From Fodinibacter sp038330415 (GTDB taxonomy: Bacteria; Actinomycetota; Actinomycetes; Actinomycetales; Dermatophilaceae), in the NCBI GenBank assembly GCA_038330415.1, contig JBBQNZ010000036.1:1-28939 (forward strand): a DNA stretch of 28,939 nt, written 5' to 3'. This document shows positions 9,301 to 15,992 of the stretch, in pieces. The notes below the pieces were generated by a model. The model had not been told where the DNA came from and made no database searches. It saw only the letters and a list, made by a program, of their open reading frames with translations. The position numbers and the translations under genes are program-made. Positions within the stretch are counted from its first letter, which is position 1, and each line of letters starts with the position of its first letter.

Positions 9301-9585
9301 GGTGCGCGCCGAGGCCACCTTGACGGTCACGGCGTTGGTCGTCGCCGCCGCCTGCGCGGCGGGTGCCGTGAGCACGGGCACGGTCGCCATCACCCCGAAG
9401 GCCAGCGCGGTGGCGCTCACGGCGGTCACGGCCCGGCGCAGCGCAGATGCCGTCGCTCCCCCACGAGCGGCCCGTCGCACCTGCCGTCGACCCCTCGGGC
9501 CACCCGGCACCGTGCCCCTCGTGGCGCCGGTCGTCGAGCTCACACCGTTGTCCTGCGGGTGGTCGTGTCCCTGCATGCGACTCAC
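3307..9585 (-). CDS. Giant secreted protein: SdrD-like beta domains, IPT/TIG, right-handed beta-helix and acidic tandem repeats
   Basis: About 2092 residues, the first gene of the MCO operon. I start it at GTG 9585 because GGAGG lies 7 nt upstream; GTG 9510 is an in-frame alternative with a shorter leader. A long basic region precedes a Sec signal ending AAQA near residue 79. SdrD/Cna-B-like modules occur near 228-350 (VFLDEASTNGAIDNGEPG), 514-590 (VFLDANKNGKRDPGEQG), 615-680 and 950-1010. An IPT/TIG domain (RRITITGYGFGD) lies near 1100-1160. A parallel beta-helix with repeated NNxI and GGGI turns spans about 1240-1625. After a Pro-rich linker (1828-1846) come two repeats of about 105-120 residues. 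No LPXTG anchor or C-terminal membrane helix is seen, so it is probably released or wall-associated. It may be a scaffold or matrix protein for the oxidases; no catalytic site was recognised. Confidence 0.9.
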   Translation of the reverse strand: MSRMQGHDHPQDNGVSSTTGATRGTVPGGPRGRRQVRRAARGGATASALRRAVTAVSATALAFGVMATVPVLTAPAAQAAATTNAVTVKVASARTETHFPAASGYTTVTKGSAVTDYRYLISVDNSGKSAPYGGPKPGSGCSAEDSGYPADCSWPSILQDPGAAPIYRQGTGADFANGATSLNLPDGDYLITVLADNYKIDGTHFTVPLDEDASVGGKGLVEVGMQPNPLPDSTLRAQVFLDEASTNGAIDNGEPGLAGFQGHINDTLGEVTTDVYGNPLCTVYAGENPDTHVIPWTATYRNADGTPKTISTIGGKCFSDATGMLTIPHLGTNRYTTTVTPPDGSGYLQTTTLEGNHDFDTWLMENSTGYDTEATVGSEPVPTPQFGFVKPKNNVSGGSGSITGTVVAVKQYYPPVGGSFNYLMGMTGAKLYKPIEDPILSLDDLGNGDQAVWVGRGDANGKFTIPNVPDGNYQLTWWDEPQNYILQLVNVTVSNGEAVDLKQLPVTGWWTELSGHVFLDANKNGKRDPGEQGVAQFPLTMRKKDNSLMDRGSNAVGTDSNGFYTFESAYPLSEWVVMEAYSDNFYTTGVTYQADNQPTATTVLGAGVDVSTMPIIGLSGTLDWGVQKYVASAGENGGIVGSVSYDTTRNELDPQYAATEDWQPGVPNIPVRLYAPIECPGTAGTPCDATDRFVVDTDGALKKGTLLNSYLSEHWSPPSGCTARDVDGNPIAHPAGEDVLSPNQSADGECIAALVNGVQFGPYPTDQGTPDANFGATVDGNYGFGDVCLAPGMLDDSDPANPTCQDLTDPNNPVDVPFTPIAADSYLVSIDIPDDASGNPEYSVTSEEDINIARGDSVVPQVPPPSCAGALHTVDVLGDGTDGYPAQPLGNGVTVPASTPVDNAPILDIGGSPYEGTAKARCDTKLVDLNNGKSIVPMFHVFTDVPVPSRLRGLIVDDLNFSVDKRTTLLGDKAGVPYAPVGIYDYTGRLVHTAESDFNGYYDVLMPSTDHISCPTPSGVCTNLYRFVGNDPGAPGHLNQNYNPRFRTIATEFEAMPGVTIPTDLAPTQVGVSIGIPGTSPTTVQCLVNEAAPQLFTVDKPFLRSETGTARRITITGYGFGDTRGTGSVSLGATALPSSAIVTWSDTQIVVTIPAVTAGPGGSGFASGPYQLGITADNGKKAVNGMTFHVLGGSGSSAYNPNVYEVGPGHSRLIRSNGSVTNTTRYNPDSSGSESGTAGVRHAIQNALDDAGNDRSPTGSTVTGSDLVVVYPGTATADNPRGAYYENLVVTRPVKLQGVGAGGFQGSNNNSPYVQGSVIDGAGFAGDSGMATDWFTRVDAAAWVGGAPVSDGAVISLFADTTGRFSNSSSAFTPLIDGFDIRGGDQQGVPGNINDLTGQLTNLPPNISTQGGAVYAHAYVAKLQVSNNVVENNGGSYGTIRIGTPDIPAPNSGQHNPGARIVNNRIVQNAGTNLAGAVGLFAGADGYEVSGNDVCGNFSLEYGAGVSVYGLSPNGKIHDNRITLNNSNDEGGGIMIAGALPADPDVLSQGSGAVDIYANHIQGNLANDDGGGIRFLQAGNFPMKVYNNVIAGNISTHEGGGIGINDAPNVQIVNNTIMDNLTTATAVTSNGLAAPAGVSTSENSQQLQATLPAGSPAFSKPVLFNNVLWNNRAGARAGTTVTGIGLDGDSSAVDLWDVGVADGTGVLAPANSVIQQDPGQHAFTPGGANTTTDPKIVETWSPSVAFATWRQNPAFVDATLVTPTAAGEVPPDLMGDYHLQACSGGASSPACDIGAVSRANVDAPTTDIDGDARPSGPAIDAGSDEVVQTATPPPTPPPSPYPAPNSAFYFSTAGNATVPGVTGTADDADVYRWNSPGYDRTVDVTGAALGVPTGANVDGLAMVDATHFYLSFADNTTLTPSGGPALTVQDEDVVYWNGTAWSVYFDGTAHGLTTNALDVNAISVRSGVLYFATFGSANPPGLNGTPDDADLYSWNGTAYARVFDASAHGIPAKARVDGAVRFDATHYYLSFSTNTSLRGFGSVQDEDIVAVDLTGGRDRWTTWFNGTAHGLTTVSHNIDAFSLPGLTAGPTP
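3367..4044 (-). repeat. C-terminal tandem protein repeat with acidic DDAD/DED motifs
   Basis: Two coding repeats form the C-terminus of the giant protein: about 4044-3724 and 3681-3367. Each starts with a (F/L)YF(S/A)T strand, continues through DDAD(V/L)Y.WN, a VDG...DATH(F/Y)YLSF segment and VQDED(V/I)V, and ends in GTAHGLTT. Each repeat is itself two half-repeats of about 50-60 residues, so the tail could form four beta blades. The regularly spaced acidic clusters could bind divalent metal; that is inference. Confidence 0.8.
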
Positions 9586-9592
9586 ATCCCTG

Positions 9593-9597
9593 CCTCC
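9593..9597 (-). promoter_or_regulatory. Shine-Dalgarno GGAGG fixing a GTG start
   Basis: The minus strand reads GGAGG here, 7 nt before GTG 9585-9583. The other upstream candidates, GTG 9648 and ATG 9630, have no comparable site. Confidence 0.6.
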
Positions 9598-9674
9598 AAG
9601 CGCCCCCTGCAGGCGCTCGTACTGCGCCATGGCACCCCGGGGGGACACCCGGTGGCGAGGGATCCGGCGGACTT

Positions 9675-9773
9675 GTCACCCAGCCGTATCCGCCGCGTCA
9701 GCCGGAGGTCATGCGCACCTCAGGCGCGTGTCACGTGGCGGTCAGGTCGCTGTCATGTTCCCGTCATGAAACC
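9675..9773. promoter_or_regulatory. Nine-unit 11-bp-phased direct repeat, probable operator of the MCO operon
   Basis: GTCA begins at 9675, 9697, 9708, 9730, 9741, 9752 and 9763. The two empty 11-bp registers hold near matches, GTAT at 9686 and CTCA at 9719. That makes nine consecutive units in one helical phase; three extend to GTCATG. In the orientation of the downstream gene each unit ends in TGAC. The array lies 90-188 bp upstream of the GTG start of the giant protein. SARP and PhoP-type winged-helix proteins are known to bind direct repeats of 11-bp period, and a SARP gene lies at 24293-25117. The link between the two is inference. Confidence 0.7.
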
Positions 9774-9809
9774 GGGCGTGCGGCCCCGATGAGGCGCCAG
9801 GCAGTGGAC

Positions 9810-10733
9810 TCAGGTGGCCGCAGGCGGAGGCGGGTTCAGGGCGGTGAGCAGCCGGCTGGTCGCCGCGGCGAGCTGCACCGGCGCGGCGGTCTGGTCACGG
9901 GTCGCCAGCAGCGACTCGACGTCGGCGCGGGACGCGCGCACCGCATCGCGCAGCGTGCGAGCCCGGGCGGCGCGCTCCTCCTCGGGAGCGGCGGCCTCCA
10001 GGCCGGTGAGCCGGTCCTCGGCGGCGCTCACCCGGGCGGCGCTGACCTGCCAGCCGCCGGCCAGGCCGTCGGGGGTGTTGGTCTGCTGCAGCTGGGGCAG
10101 CAGCACGCGGCCGAACCATGCCACCTCGGCCTCGGCCTCGGCGAGCTCGGCGTCCCAGGCGGCGCGTCGCCGGCTGCGCACGACGAGGAACCCGGCCAGC
10201 CCGGCGAGCAGCGCGGCGAGCACGAGCCACACCCAGCCCGGGATGCCGCCGTCCTCGCCGGCGACCGGCTCGGGCGCGGCCGTCACCGTGGCGGACGGCG
10301 TGGGCGTCGGGGTGGGCGTGGCGGTGGCGGTGCGGCTGACCTCCCTGGTGGGGGTCACCGTCGCGGTGACCACCACCGACGTCGTCTCGGTCGGGGTCGG
10401 CGGCGCTGTCGTCGGCGTCGGGGTGGGCGGCGTCGGCGCCGGGGTGCGCGTAGGCGTCGGGGTGTCGCTCGGGGTCTCGGTGGGGTCGGGCGTCGGGGTG
10501 TCGGGCACCACGGCGGTCGGGGGCACCGGGAGCGAGGGCACGGAGATGGACGGCACGGGCACGGAGATGGACGGCAAGGACACCGAGATCGAGGGGATCG
10601 TCGGCAGGGTCACCGACGGGGTCGGCAGGGTGATGCCGCCTCCACCACAGCCGGTCAGCAGCAGCGCCACCGTCGCGCCGGCCGGGCCAAGCAACCCTCG
10701 AGACCTCGTCGTGCCCCGTGTGCGGCTGTCCAT
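9810..10733 (-). CDS. Pro/Thr-rich lipoprotein with one membrane helix and a helical C-terminal domain
   Basis: 307 residues. The ATG is set by AGGAAGG 8 nt upstream. The lipobox LLTGC predicts lipidation at C29. It is followed by repeated PSISVP/LPSI units (about 35-72) and a long PT-rich linker (73-155) resembling wall-spanning stalks. A helix of about 21 residues (166-186) ends in RSRRR, then comes an Ala/Glu-rich, probably coiled helical domain (190-300). By the positive-inside rule the C-terminal domain would be cytoplasmic, giving an unusual protein held by both a lipid and a helix. The lipobox could also simply lie within an uncleaved helix. No enzyme motif is seen. It is divergent from the GH63 gene and lies upstream of the MCO operon on the same strand, but the 224-bp gap holding the 11-bp array argues for a separate promoter. 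Confidence 0.8.
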   Translation of the reverse strand: MDSRTRGTTRSRGLLGPAGATVALLLTGCGGGGITLPTPSVTLPTIPSISVSLPSISVPVPSISVPSLPVPPTAVVPDTPTPDPTETPSDTPTPTRTPAPTPPTPTPTTAPPTPTETTSVVVTATVTPTREVSRTATATPTPTPTPSATVTAAPEPVAGEDGGIPGWVWLVLAALLAGLAGFLVVRSRRRAAWDAELAEAEAEVAWFGRVLLPQLQQTNTPDGLAGGWQVSAARVSAAEDRLTGLEAAAPEEERAARARTLRDAVRASRADVESLLATRDQTAAPVQLAAATSRLLTALNPPPPAAT

Positions 10734-10852
10734 GTCGCGGCCTTCCTGTCGTGCGGTGCGCTGCCTCCCGGCAGTCTCGACGGCGGCCGGCGCACGGGGC
10801 ATCACCCGCACCGGATGATGCGGCCACGGCCGGCGGACGGTGCAATGGCGCG

Positions 10853-13540
10853 ATGGACGACTCCGCACAGGCCGCCCCCACCGCGGAGCACGCCCGGCTG
10901 GCCCAGGCGACCGGGCGCGCCGAGACCGACCTGTTCACCGCGAACCCCTGGTACGAGTGGGGGCCCTACCTCAGTGAGCGCGCCTGGGGCACGGTGCGCG
11001 AGGACTACTCCGCCGACGGCGACGCCTGGCGCTCATTCCCGCACGACCACGCCCGTTCCCGTGCCTACCGCTGGAACGAGGACGGGATGGCGGGGATCTC
11101 CGACCTCCACCACGAGCTCTGCCTCGGGCTGGCGCTGTGGAACGGCAAGGACCCCATCCTCAAGGAGCGGATGTTCGGCCTGGCCGGCCCCGAGGGCAAC
11201 CACGGCGAGGACGCGAAGGAGTACTGGTGGTACCTCGAGGGGCTGCCGAGCGCCGCCCTGCTGCACTGGCGCTACCACTACCCGCAGGGCGAGTTCCCCT
11301 ACCGGCAGCTCGTCGAGCACGGCCGGGGGCTCGGCGACCCCGAGCTCGAGCTGCTCGACACCGGCGCCTTCGACGACGACCGCTACTGGTCGGTCGACGT
11401 CACCTACGCGAAGGCGAGCCCCACCGAGGTGCTCGTGCAGGTGCTCGTCGAGAACCACGGCCCGGACGAAGCGACCCTCGAGGTGCTACCCACGCTGTGG
11501 TTCCGCAACACCTGGTCCTGGGACGACGGTGCCCCACGGCCGCGCATCGAGCGCGACGGCTCCGCGCTGCGCGTCACCGACCACGCCCTCGCGGGCTACC
11601 GGCTGGATGCCGCGCCGGGCCCCGACGGGACGCCACCCGAGGCACTGTTCTGCGAGAACGAGACGAACCTGCCGCGCCTTTTCGGGGCTCCCGCCACCAC
11701 CGCCTGCCCGAAGGACGGCATCAACGACCACGTCGTCAGCGGGGCCCCCACGGTCAACCCCGACGGCTTCGGCACCAAGGCCGCGCTCCGCTACCGGGTG
11801 ACCGTCCCGGCCGGCGGCACGGCTGAGCTGCGGCTCAAGCTGCACCGGCCCAAGCCGGCCGCCCCTGGCGAACCCAACTGGGCCGCAACGGTGTTCGACA
11901 CCGTAGTCGAGGCACGGCGGGCCGATGCCGACGAGTTCTACACGCACCTGGCTCCTACGGGAACCACCGTCGAGCAGCTGCGGGTGCTCCGCCAGGCCAG
12001 CGCCGGGCTGGTGTGGAGCAAGCAGATCTACCCCTACAGCGTCGCGCGCTGGCTCGACGGCGACCCCGGCCAGCCGCCACCACCCGAGTCTCGGCGCGGC
12101 ATCCGCAACGACGCCTGGCGGCACCTCGACTCCTTCGACGTCCTCGCGATGCCGGACCCGTGGGAGTACCCGTGGTTCGCCGCCTGGGACCTGTCCTTCC
12201 ACGCCATCTCCTGGGCACACCTCGACCCGGCGTTCGCCAAGTACCAGATGCTGGTGCTGCTGAGGGAGTGGTTCCAGCACCCCAACGGCGCGCTGCCGGC
12301 CTACGAGTGGAACTTCGACGACGTCAACCCGCCCGTGCACGTGCTCGCCGCACTGCGGATCTACGCGATCGACGGCGCGCGCGACCGCGAGTTCCTCGAG
12401 CGGGTCTTCCAGAAGCTGGTCGTCAACTTCACCTGGTGGGTCAACCGCGAGGACCCCGACGGCAACAACGTCTTCGGCGGTGGCTTCCTCGGCCTGGACA
12501 ACATCAGCCCCCTCGACCGCTCCCACCTGGCCGACGGCGCCCGGCTCGAGCAGGCCGACGGCACGGCGTGGATGGCGTACTACGCGATGTCGATGCTGGT
12601 CATCGCGGTCGAGCTCGCCGAGCAGAACCCCGTGTACGACGACATGGTCGTGAAGTTCCTCGAGCAGTTCCTCCAGATCCGGCGAGCCCTCGAGGAGCAG
12701 GGGCTCTACGACGCCGACGACGCGTTCTTCTACGACCGCCTCGTGCACCCCTCGGGCGAGTCGATGCCGGTGCGGGTGCGCACCATCTCGGGCCTGATCC
12801 CGCTGCTGCCCGCCGTCGGGCTGCCCCGGCCGCAGGCGGCGCGCGTGCACCGGCTCGGCAAGGGCTTCGCCACGATCCGGGACAACTGGGAACGGCAGGG
12901 CGGCACCCTCACCGGCCTGGTCCGCGCGCTCGACGGGCGCGAGCACATCCTGGTCTCGGTGCTGCACCCCGACGACGTGAGGCTGGCCCTCACCGAGTTC
13001 CTCGACGAGGCTGCCTTCCTCTCCCCCCACGGCCTGCGCTCGGTGTCGAAGCGCTACGAGGGCCACCCCTACTTCATCCCCGGGATGCCGGGCGCGACGA
13101 TCGACTACGAGCCCGCCGAGTCGACCACCTCGATGTTCGGCGGCAACTCCAACTGGCGCGGCCCGGTCTGGATGCCGGTGAACTACCTCGCGGTGCGCCA
13201 GTTCGTGCGCTGGCAGATGTTCCTGGGCGACGACTTCACCCTCGAGTACCCCACGGGGTCGGGGTTGCAGCACACCTTCGGCGAGATCGCCCAGGACCTC
13301 GCCGACCGGCTGCTCGGCATCTGGCTCCCCGACGAGCGCGGCCACCGCCCGGTCTTCGGCGACAGCACCCGGCTGCAGACGGACCCCGCCTGGAAGGACA
13401 ACCTGCTGTTCTTCGAGTACTTCCACGGCGACAACGGCGCCGGCATCGGTGCGATGCACCAGACCGGCTGGACCGCCCTGGTCGTCGACCTCCTGCTCGA
13501 CCCCCCGGGTCGGTCCCACCCGCCGACCAACTCCCGGTAG
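10853..13540 (+). CDS. GH63-like glucosidase (MGH1-like glycoside hydrolase)
   Basis: 895 residues, cytoplasmic by absence of a signal peptide. The N-terminal half is a beta-sandwich-like region that begins with an aromatic-rich block (DAWRSFPHDHARSRAYRW, about 57-75) typical of large bacterial GH63-related glucosidases. The C-terminal (alpha/alpha)6 region contains PWFAAWDLSFH, where D446 fits the general acid position, and NSNWRGPVWMPVNYL (about 765-780), the conserved GH63 substrate-site block. The family hydrolyses alpha-glucosidic or mannosyl linkages of small glycosides or oligosaccharides; the substrate here is unknown. I chose ATG 10853, the last sensible start before the conserved region. 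It has only a weak ribosome site and may be leaderless. It is followed at 49 nt by a CMD-family gene. Confidence 0.85.
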   Translation: MDDSAQAAPTAEHARLAQATGRAETDLFTANPWYEWGPYLSERAWGTVREDYSADGDAWRSFPHDHARSRAYRWNEDGMAGISDLHHELCLGLALWNGKDPILKERMFGLAGPEGNHGEDAKEYWWYLEGLPSAALLHWRYHYPQGEFPYRQLVEHGRGLGDPELELLDTGAFDDDRYWSVDVTYAKASPTEVLVQVLVENHGPDEATLEVLPTLWFRNTWSWDDGAPRPRIERDGSALRVTDHALAGYRLDAAPGPDGTPPEALFCENETNLPRLFGAPATTACPKDGINDHVVSGAPTVNPDGFGTKAALRYRVTVPAGGTAELRLKLHRPKPAAPGEPNWAATVFDTVVEARRADADEFYTHLAPTGTTVEQLRVLRQASAGLVWSKQIYPYSVARWLDGDPGQPPPPESRRGIRNDAWRHLDSFDVLAMPDPWEYPWFAAWDLSFHAISWAHLDPAFAKYQMLVLLREWFQHPNGALPAYEWNFDDVNPPVHVLAALRIYAIDGARDREFLERVFQKLVVNFTWWVNREDPDGNNVFGGGFLGLDNISPLDRSHLADGARLEQADGTAWMAYYAMSMLVIAVELAEQNPVYDDMVVKFLEQFLQIRRALEEQGLYDADDAFFYDRLVHPSGESMPVRVRTISGLIPLLPAVGLPRPQAARVHRLGKGFATIRDNWERQGGTLTGLVRALDGREHILVSVLHPDDVRLALTEFLDEAAFLSPHGLRSVSKRYEGHPYFIPGMPGATIDYEPAESTTSMFGGNSNWRGPVWMPVNYLAVRQFVRWQMFLGDDFTLEYPTGSGLQHTFGEIAQDLADRLLGIWLPDERGHRPVFGDSTRLQTDPAWKDNLLFFEYFHGDNGAGIGAMHQTGWTALVVDLLLDPPGRSHPPTNSR

Positions 13541-13589
13541 CCCCACCCGGGGCCACCGGAGCACCACCCCAACCGCAAGGAGCACCACC

Positions 13590-13928
13590 ATGCCCGCCCG
13601 CAGCGACAACCCCGTCCTCGACACCATCGCCGCCATCACCGCTGCATCCCTGGAGCGTTCGGAGCTGTCGCCCGAGGCCCTGGTCATGATCCGGCTGGCC
13701 GCCCTCGCCGCGGTCGACGCGAAGCCGATCTCCTACCTGGCGCACGTCGGCCCGTCGATGGAGAGTGGGGTGACCCTCGAGGACGTGCAGAACGTGCTCG
13801 TCGCCGTGGCCCCGATCATCGGCACCGCCCGCACCCTGCCGGCATCGGTCAACATCGCCGAGGCGCTCGGGTTCGCCCTCGACGTCATGGAGGCCGAGCT
13901 CGACGCCGAGCTCGACGAGATGGGGTGA
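13590..13928 (+). CDS. Carboxymuconolactone decarboxylase (CMD)-family small protein, cysteine-free
   Basis: 112 residues, all helical in character. The ATG has AAGGAG 7 nt upstream. The segment LSPEALVMIRLAALAAVDA (about 26-45) is the conserved CMD/AhpD helical core, and the following VTLEDVQNVLVAVAPIIGTA matches the second helical pair. AhpD-type members use a CxxC pair in this core as a peroxide-reduction relay. This protein has no cysteine at all, so that chemistry is excluded and its role is unknown. It probably shares a transcript with the GH63 gene and ends at a strong hairpin. Confidence 0.85.
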   Translation: MPARSDNPVLDTIAAITAASLERSELSPEALVMIRLAALAAVDAKPISYLAHVGPSMESGVTLEDVQNVLVAVAPIIGTARTLPASVNIAEALGFALDVMEAELDAELDEMG

Positions 13929-13933
13929 CCCGG

Positions 13934-13957
13934 CGTCGCGGTCAGCCGACCGCGACG
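13934..13957. terminator. Perfect 10-bp inverted repeat between convergent genes
   Basis: CGTCGCGGTC (13934-13943), loop AGCC, then GACCGCGACG (13948-13957). It begins 5 nt after the CMD-family stop and overlaps the last codons of the convergent gene ending at 13942. No T-run follows on either strand. It is best read as a bidirectional terminator or transcript end protector. Confidence 0.6.
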
Positions 13958-14652
13958 TAGACGGTGTTCGCCGAGGTGCCGCCCGTGAGCGGGTTCGCGA
14001 AGCTCACGACGTGCGCCTCGGCGGCGTCGAACTCGGCCCGCAGCACCGCCATGAAGTCGTCGTCCGGCGGGTCGTCGGACCACAGCGCGAAGACCCCGCC
14101 GGGGTGCAGGTGGCCGCGCAGCGCGTGCAGGCCTTCGGCGGTGTAGAACGCCGCGTGGCTGGGGTGCAGCACGTGCCGTGGGGTGTGGTCGATGTCGAGC
14201 AGCACCGCGTGCACCCTGGCTGGCCCGTCCGGCGCGAAGGGTGACGCCACCGCGGCGAGCGCGAAGAAGTCGCCCTGCACGAGCCGGGCGCGCGGGTCGG
14301 TGGCGAGCCCGGCGGCATCCGGCAGCAGCTCTCGCTCGTGCCAGCCGATGACCGGCGCGAGGGCCTCGACCACGACGAGCGAGCGCACCCGCGGGTCCTC
14401 CAGCGCCGCGACCGCGGTGTAGCCCAGCCCGAGCCCGCCGACGACGACGTCGAGCCGGTCGCCCGGGCAGGCGGCGAGCCCGAGCCGGGCGAGCTCGATC
14501 TCGGCGACGGGGAACAGGCTGGACATGAGGAACTCCTCGCCCAGCTTGACCTCGTAGACGTCGACCTGCAGCGTGCGCTCGAGCCTGCGCCGCAGGCTGA
14601 TCTCGCCCATCGCGGTGGGCTGCCAGTCGAGCTCCTCGAACCGTCTGCTCAT
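13942..14652 (-). CDS. Spermidine-synthase-like class I methyltransferase-fold protein
   Basis: 236 residues. The ATG has GGGAG about 6 nt upstream. The N-terminal DWQPTAMGEISLRRR and the Rossmann block DVVVGGLGLGYTAVAAL (68-84), the acidic end of strand 2 (E96) and DIDHTP (153-158) fit proteins commonly annotated as spermidine synthase-like. The fold binds SAM or decarboxylated SAM. True spermidine synthases have a DD/DS catalytic pair and a polyamine-binding gate loop, which I cannot identify, so substrate and reaction remain open. It is divergent, with 79 bp between starts, from the PLP enzyme gene. Its final codons lie in a hairpin shared with the convergent CMD-family gene. Confidence 0.75.
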   Translation of the reverse strand: MSRRFEELDWQPTAMGEISLRRRLERTLQVDVYEVKLGEEFLMSSLFPVAEIELARLGLAACPGDRLDVVVGGLGLGYTAVAALEDPRVRSLVVVEALAPVIGWHERELLPDAAGLATDPRARLVQGDFFALAAVASPFAPDGPARVHAVLLDIDHTPRHVLHPSHAAFYTAEGLHALRGHLHPGGVFALWSDDPPDDDFMAVLRAEFDAAEAHVVSFANPLTGGTSANTVYVAVG

Positions 14653-14731
14653 CCGCCACTCCCATGCGTGCCGTCCCCGTGCGGGGCCGCCGCCCATGGT
14701 GTCAGAACGGCACCACGGGGAGGATGGGCCG

Positions 14732-15844
14732 ATGACCGAGCAGCACACTCCACCGTCGCACGCCGAGCGCGCCCGGGCCGCCGAACCCGCCCTGACCCGC
14801 TCCGTCCCCGGGCTCCTGCCCCCCACCCCGGCGGACGCGCTGCGCGAGCTCGCCGAGGCCGCGGCCGCCCTCGACGAGCCGGGTGCCTGGGACCGCTATG
14901 GCGAGCACGGTGCGGTCGCAGCCCTCGAGCGCCGCATCGCCGACCTGCTCGGCATGCCCGCTGCCGCGATGTTCCCCAGCGGGGTCATGGCCCAGCAGGC
15001 GATGCTGCGGGTGTGGTGCGACGAGCGGGGCTCACGGCGCATCGCCGCCCCCGCGCTCTGCCACCTCATCCAGCACGAGGACGACGGCCCCCGCCTGCTG
15101 CACGGCTTCGACTTCGCCCTGCTCACCGACGGCCCCACCGTGCCGCAGGTCGAGCACCTGGCGGCCGTCCGCGGCCCGCTCGGTGCCGTGCTGCTCGAGC
15201 TGCCGCTGCGCGACGCCGGCTACCTGCTGCCGTCGTGGGACGAGCTGGTCGCCTTCGCGACGGCCTGCCGCGAGCGCGAGGTCCCCCTGCACCTCGACGG
15301 CGCCCGGATCTGGGAGTCGACGTCTCATCTCGGGCACTCCCCCGCGGAGATCGCGGGGCTCTCCGACAGCGTCTACGTCTCGCTCTACAAGGGGCTCGGC
15401 GGGCTGTCCGGGGCGGTGGTGGCGGGGCCGGAGGACGAGGTGGCACAGGCCAGGGTCTGGCGCAGCCGGATGGGCGGCACCCTGTTCAGCCTGATGCCGT
15501 TCGCGGTCGCCGCGCTGCGCGGGCTCGACCGCGAGCTCCCCCGGATGGCCGAGTACCACCAGCGGGCGCTGCTGCTGGCGCAGCGGCTGGAGGCACGCGG
15601 CATCCGGGTCACGCCGCAGCCGCCGCACACCAACGCGTTCCGCATCCACGTCGAGCGCGACGTGGCCGACCTCGACGAGCGCCGGGTCGTGGCGATGGAG
15701 CGCCAGCGGGTCAGGCTCTCGCCGCCGTGGTCGGCCTCGACGACCCCGGGCTGGGCGTGGACCGAGCTCACCGTCGGGCCGGCCACGATGCCGTGGGACG
15801 CCGACGAGGCGGTCGACGCCCTGGTGCGGGCCTACCTGCACTGA
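14732..15844 (+). CDS. Threonine-aldolase / beta-eliminating-lyase family PLP enzyme
   Basis: 370 residues. ATG 14732 has GGGGAGG 8 nt upstream. This is a fold-type I PLP enzyme: HLDGAR places D189 to pair with the pyridine nitrogen, and VYVSLYKGLGG gives K220 as the Schiff-base lysine. AAMFPSGVMAQQAML (about 75-90) is the usual phosphate-binding, substrate-entry region. Low-specificity L-threonine aldolases cleave threonine or allo-threonine to glycine and acetaldehyde and are about 340-360 residues, so the length fits. Related tryptophanase-type lyases cannot be excluded. It is followed by 148 bp of non-coding DNA before the next gene, so it is probably transcribed alone. Confidence 0.85.
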   Translation: MTEQHTPPSHAERARAAEPALTRSVPGLLPPTPADALRELAEAAAALDEPGAWDRYGEHGAVAALERRIADLLGMPAAAMFPSGVMAQQAMLRVWCDERGSRRIAAPALCHLIQHEDDGPRLLHGFDFALLTDGPTVPQVEHLAAVRGPLGAVLLELPLRDAGYLLPSWDELVAFATACREREVPLHLDGARIWESTSHLGHSPAEIAGLSDSVYVSLYKGLGGLSGAVVAGPEDEVAQARVWRSRMGGTLFSLMPFAVAALRGLDRELPRMAEYHQRALLLAQRLEARGIRVTPQPPHTNAFRIHVERDVADLDERRVVAMERQRVRLSPPWSASTTPGWAWTELTVGPATMPWDADEAVDALVRAYLH

Positions 15845-15992
15845 CGGCACGCCCTGAGCAGCGACCTTGGTCTCGCTCATCGCCAGGACGGCGGCCCTGT
15901 GCGTGGAGCGCACCTCCGATCTCGCTGCTGCCCGAGCACGGGTGGACCGCACCGGGCTACCCCGTTCGAGCCCCGTCGGCCACAATCGCACG

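Noticed and set aside
9675..9773. The 11-bp repeats as a CRISPR array or protein-coding microsatellite
   Set aside because: Only four bases per unit are conserved, with no spacer/repeat structure of CRISPR size, and the stretch is non-coding upstream sequence. An operator explains it better.
5032..9792. A very long plus-strand open frame (about 1586 codons) opposite the giant protein gene
   Set aside because: It is antisense to a gene with clear domains and a good ribosome site. Its translation is Val/Arg/Gly/Asp-rich low-complexity sequence with no fold signature, typical of the mirror frame in high-GC DNA.
11486..13687. Long minus-strand open frame opposite the GH63 gene
   Set aside because: The translation is compositionally biased and without motifs, while the plus strand encodes a conserved glycoside hydrolase throughout.
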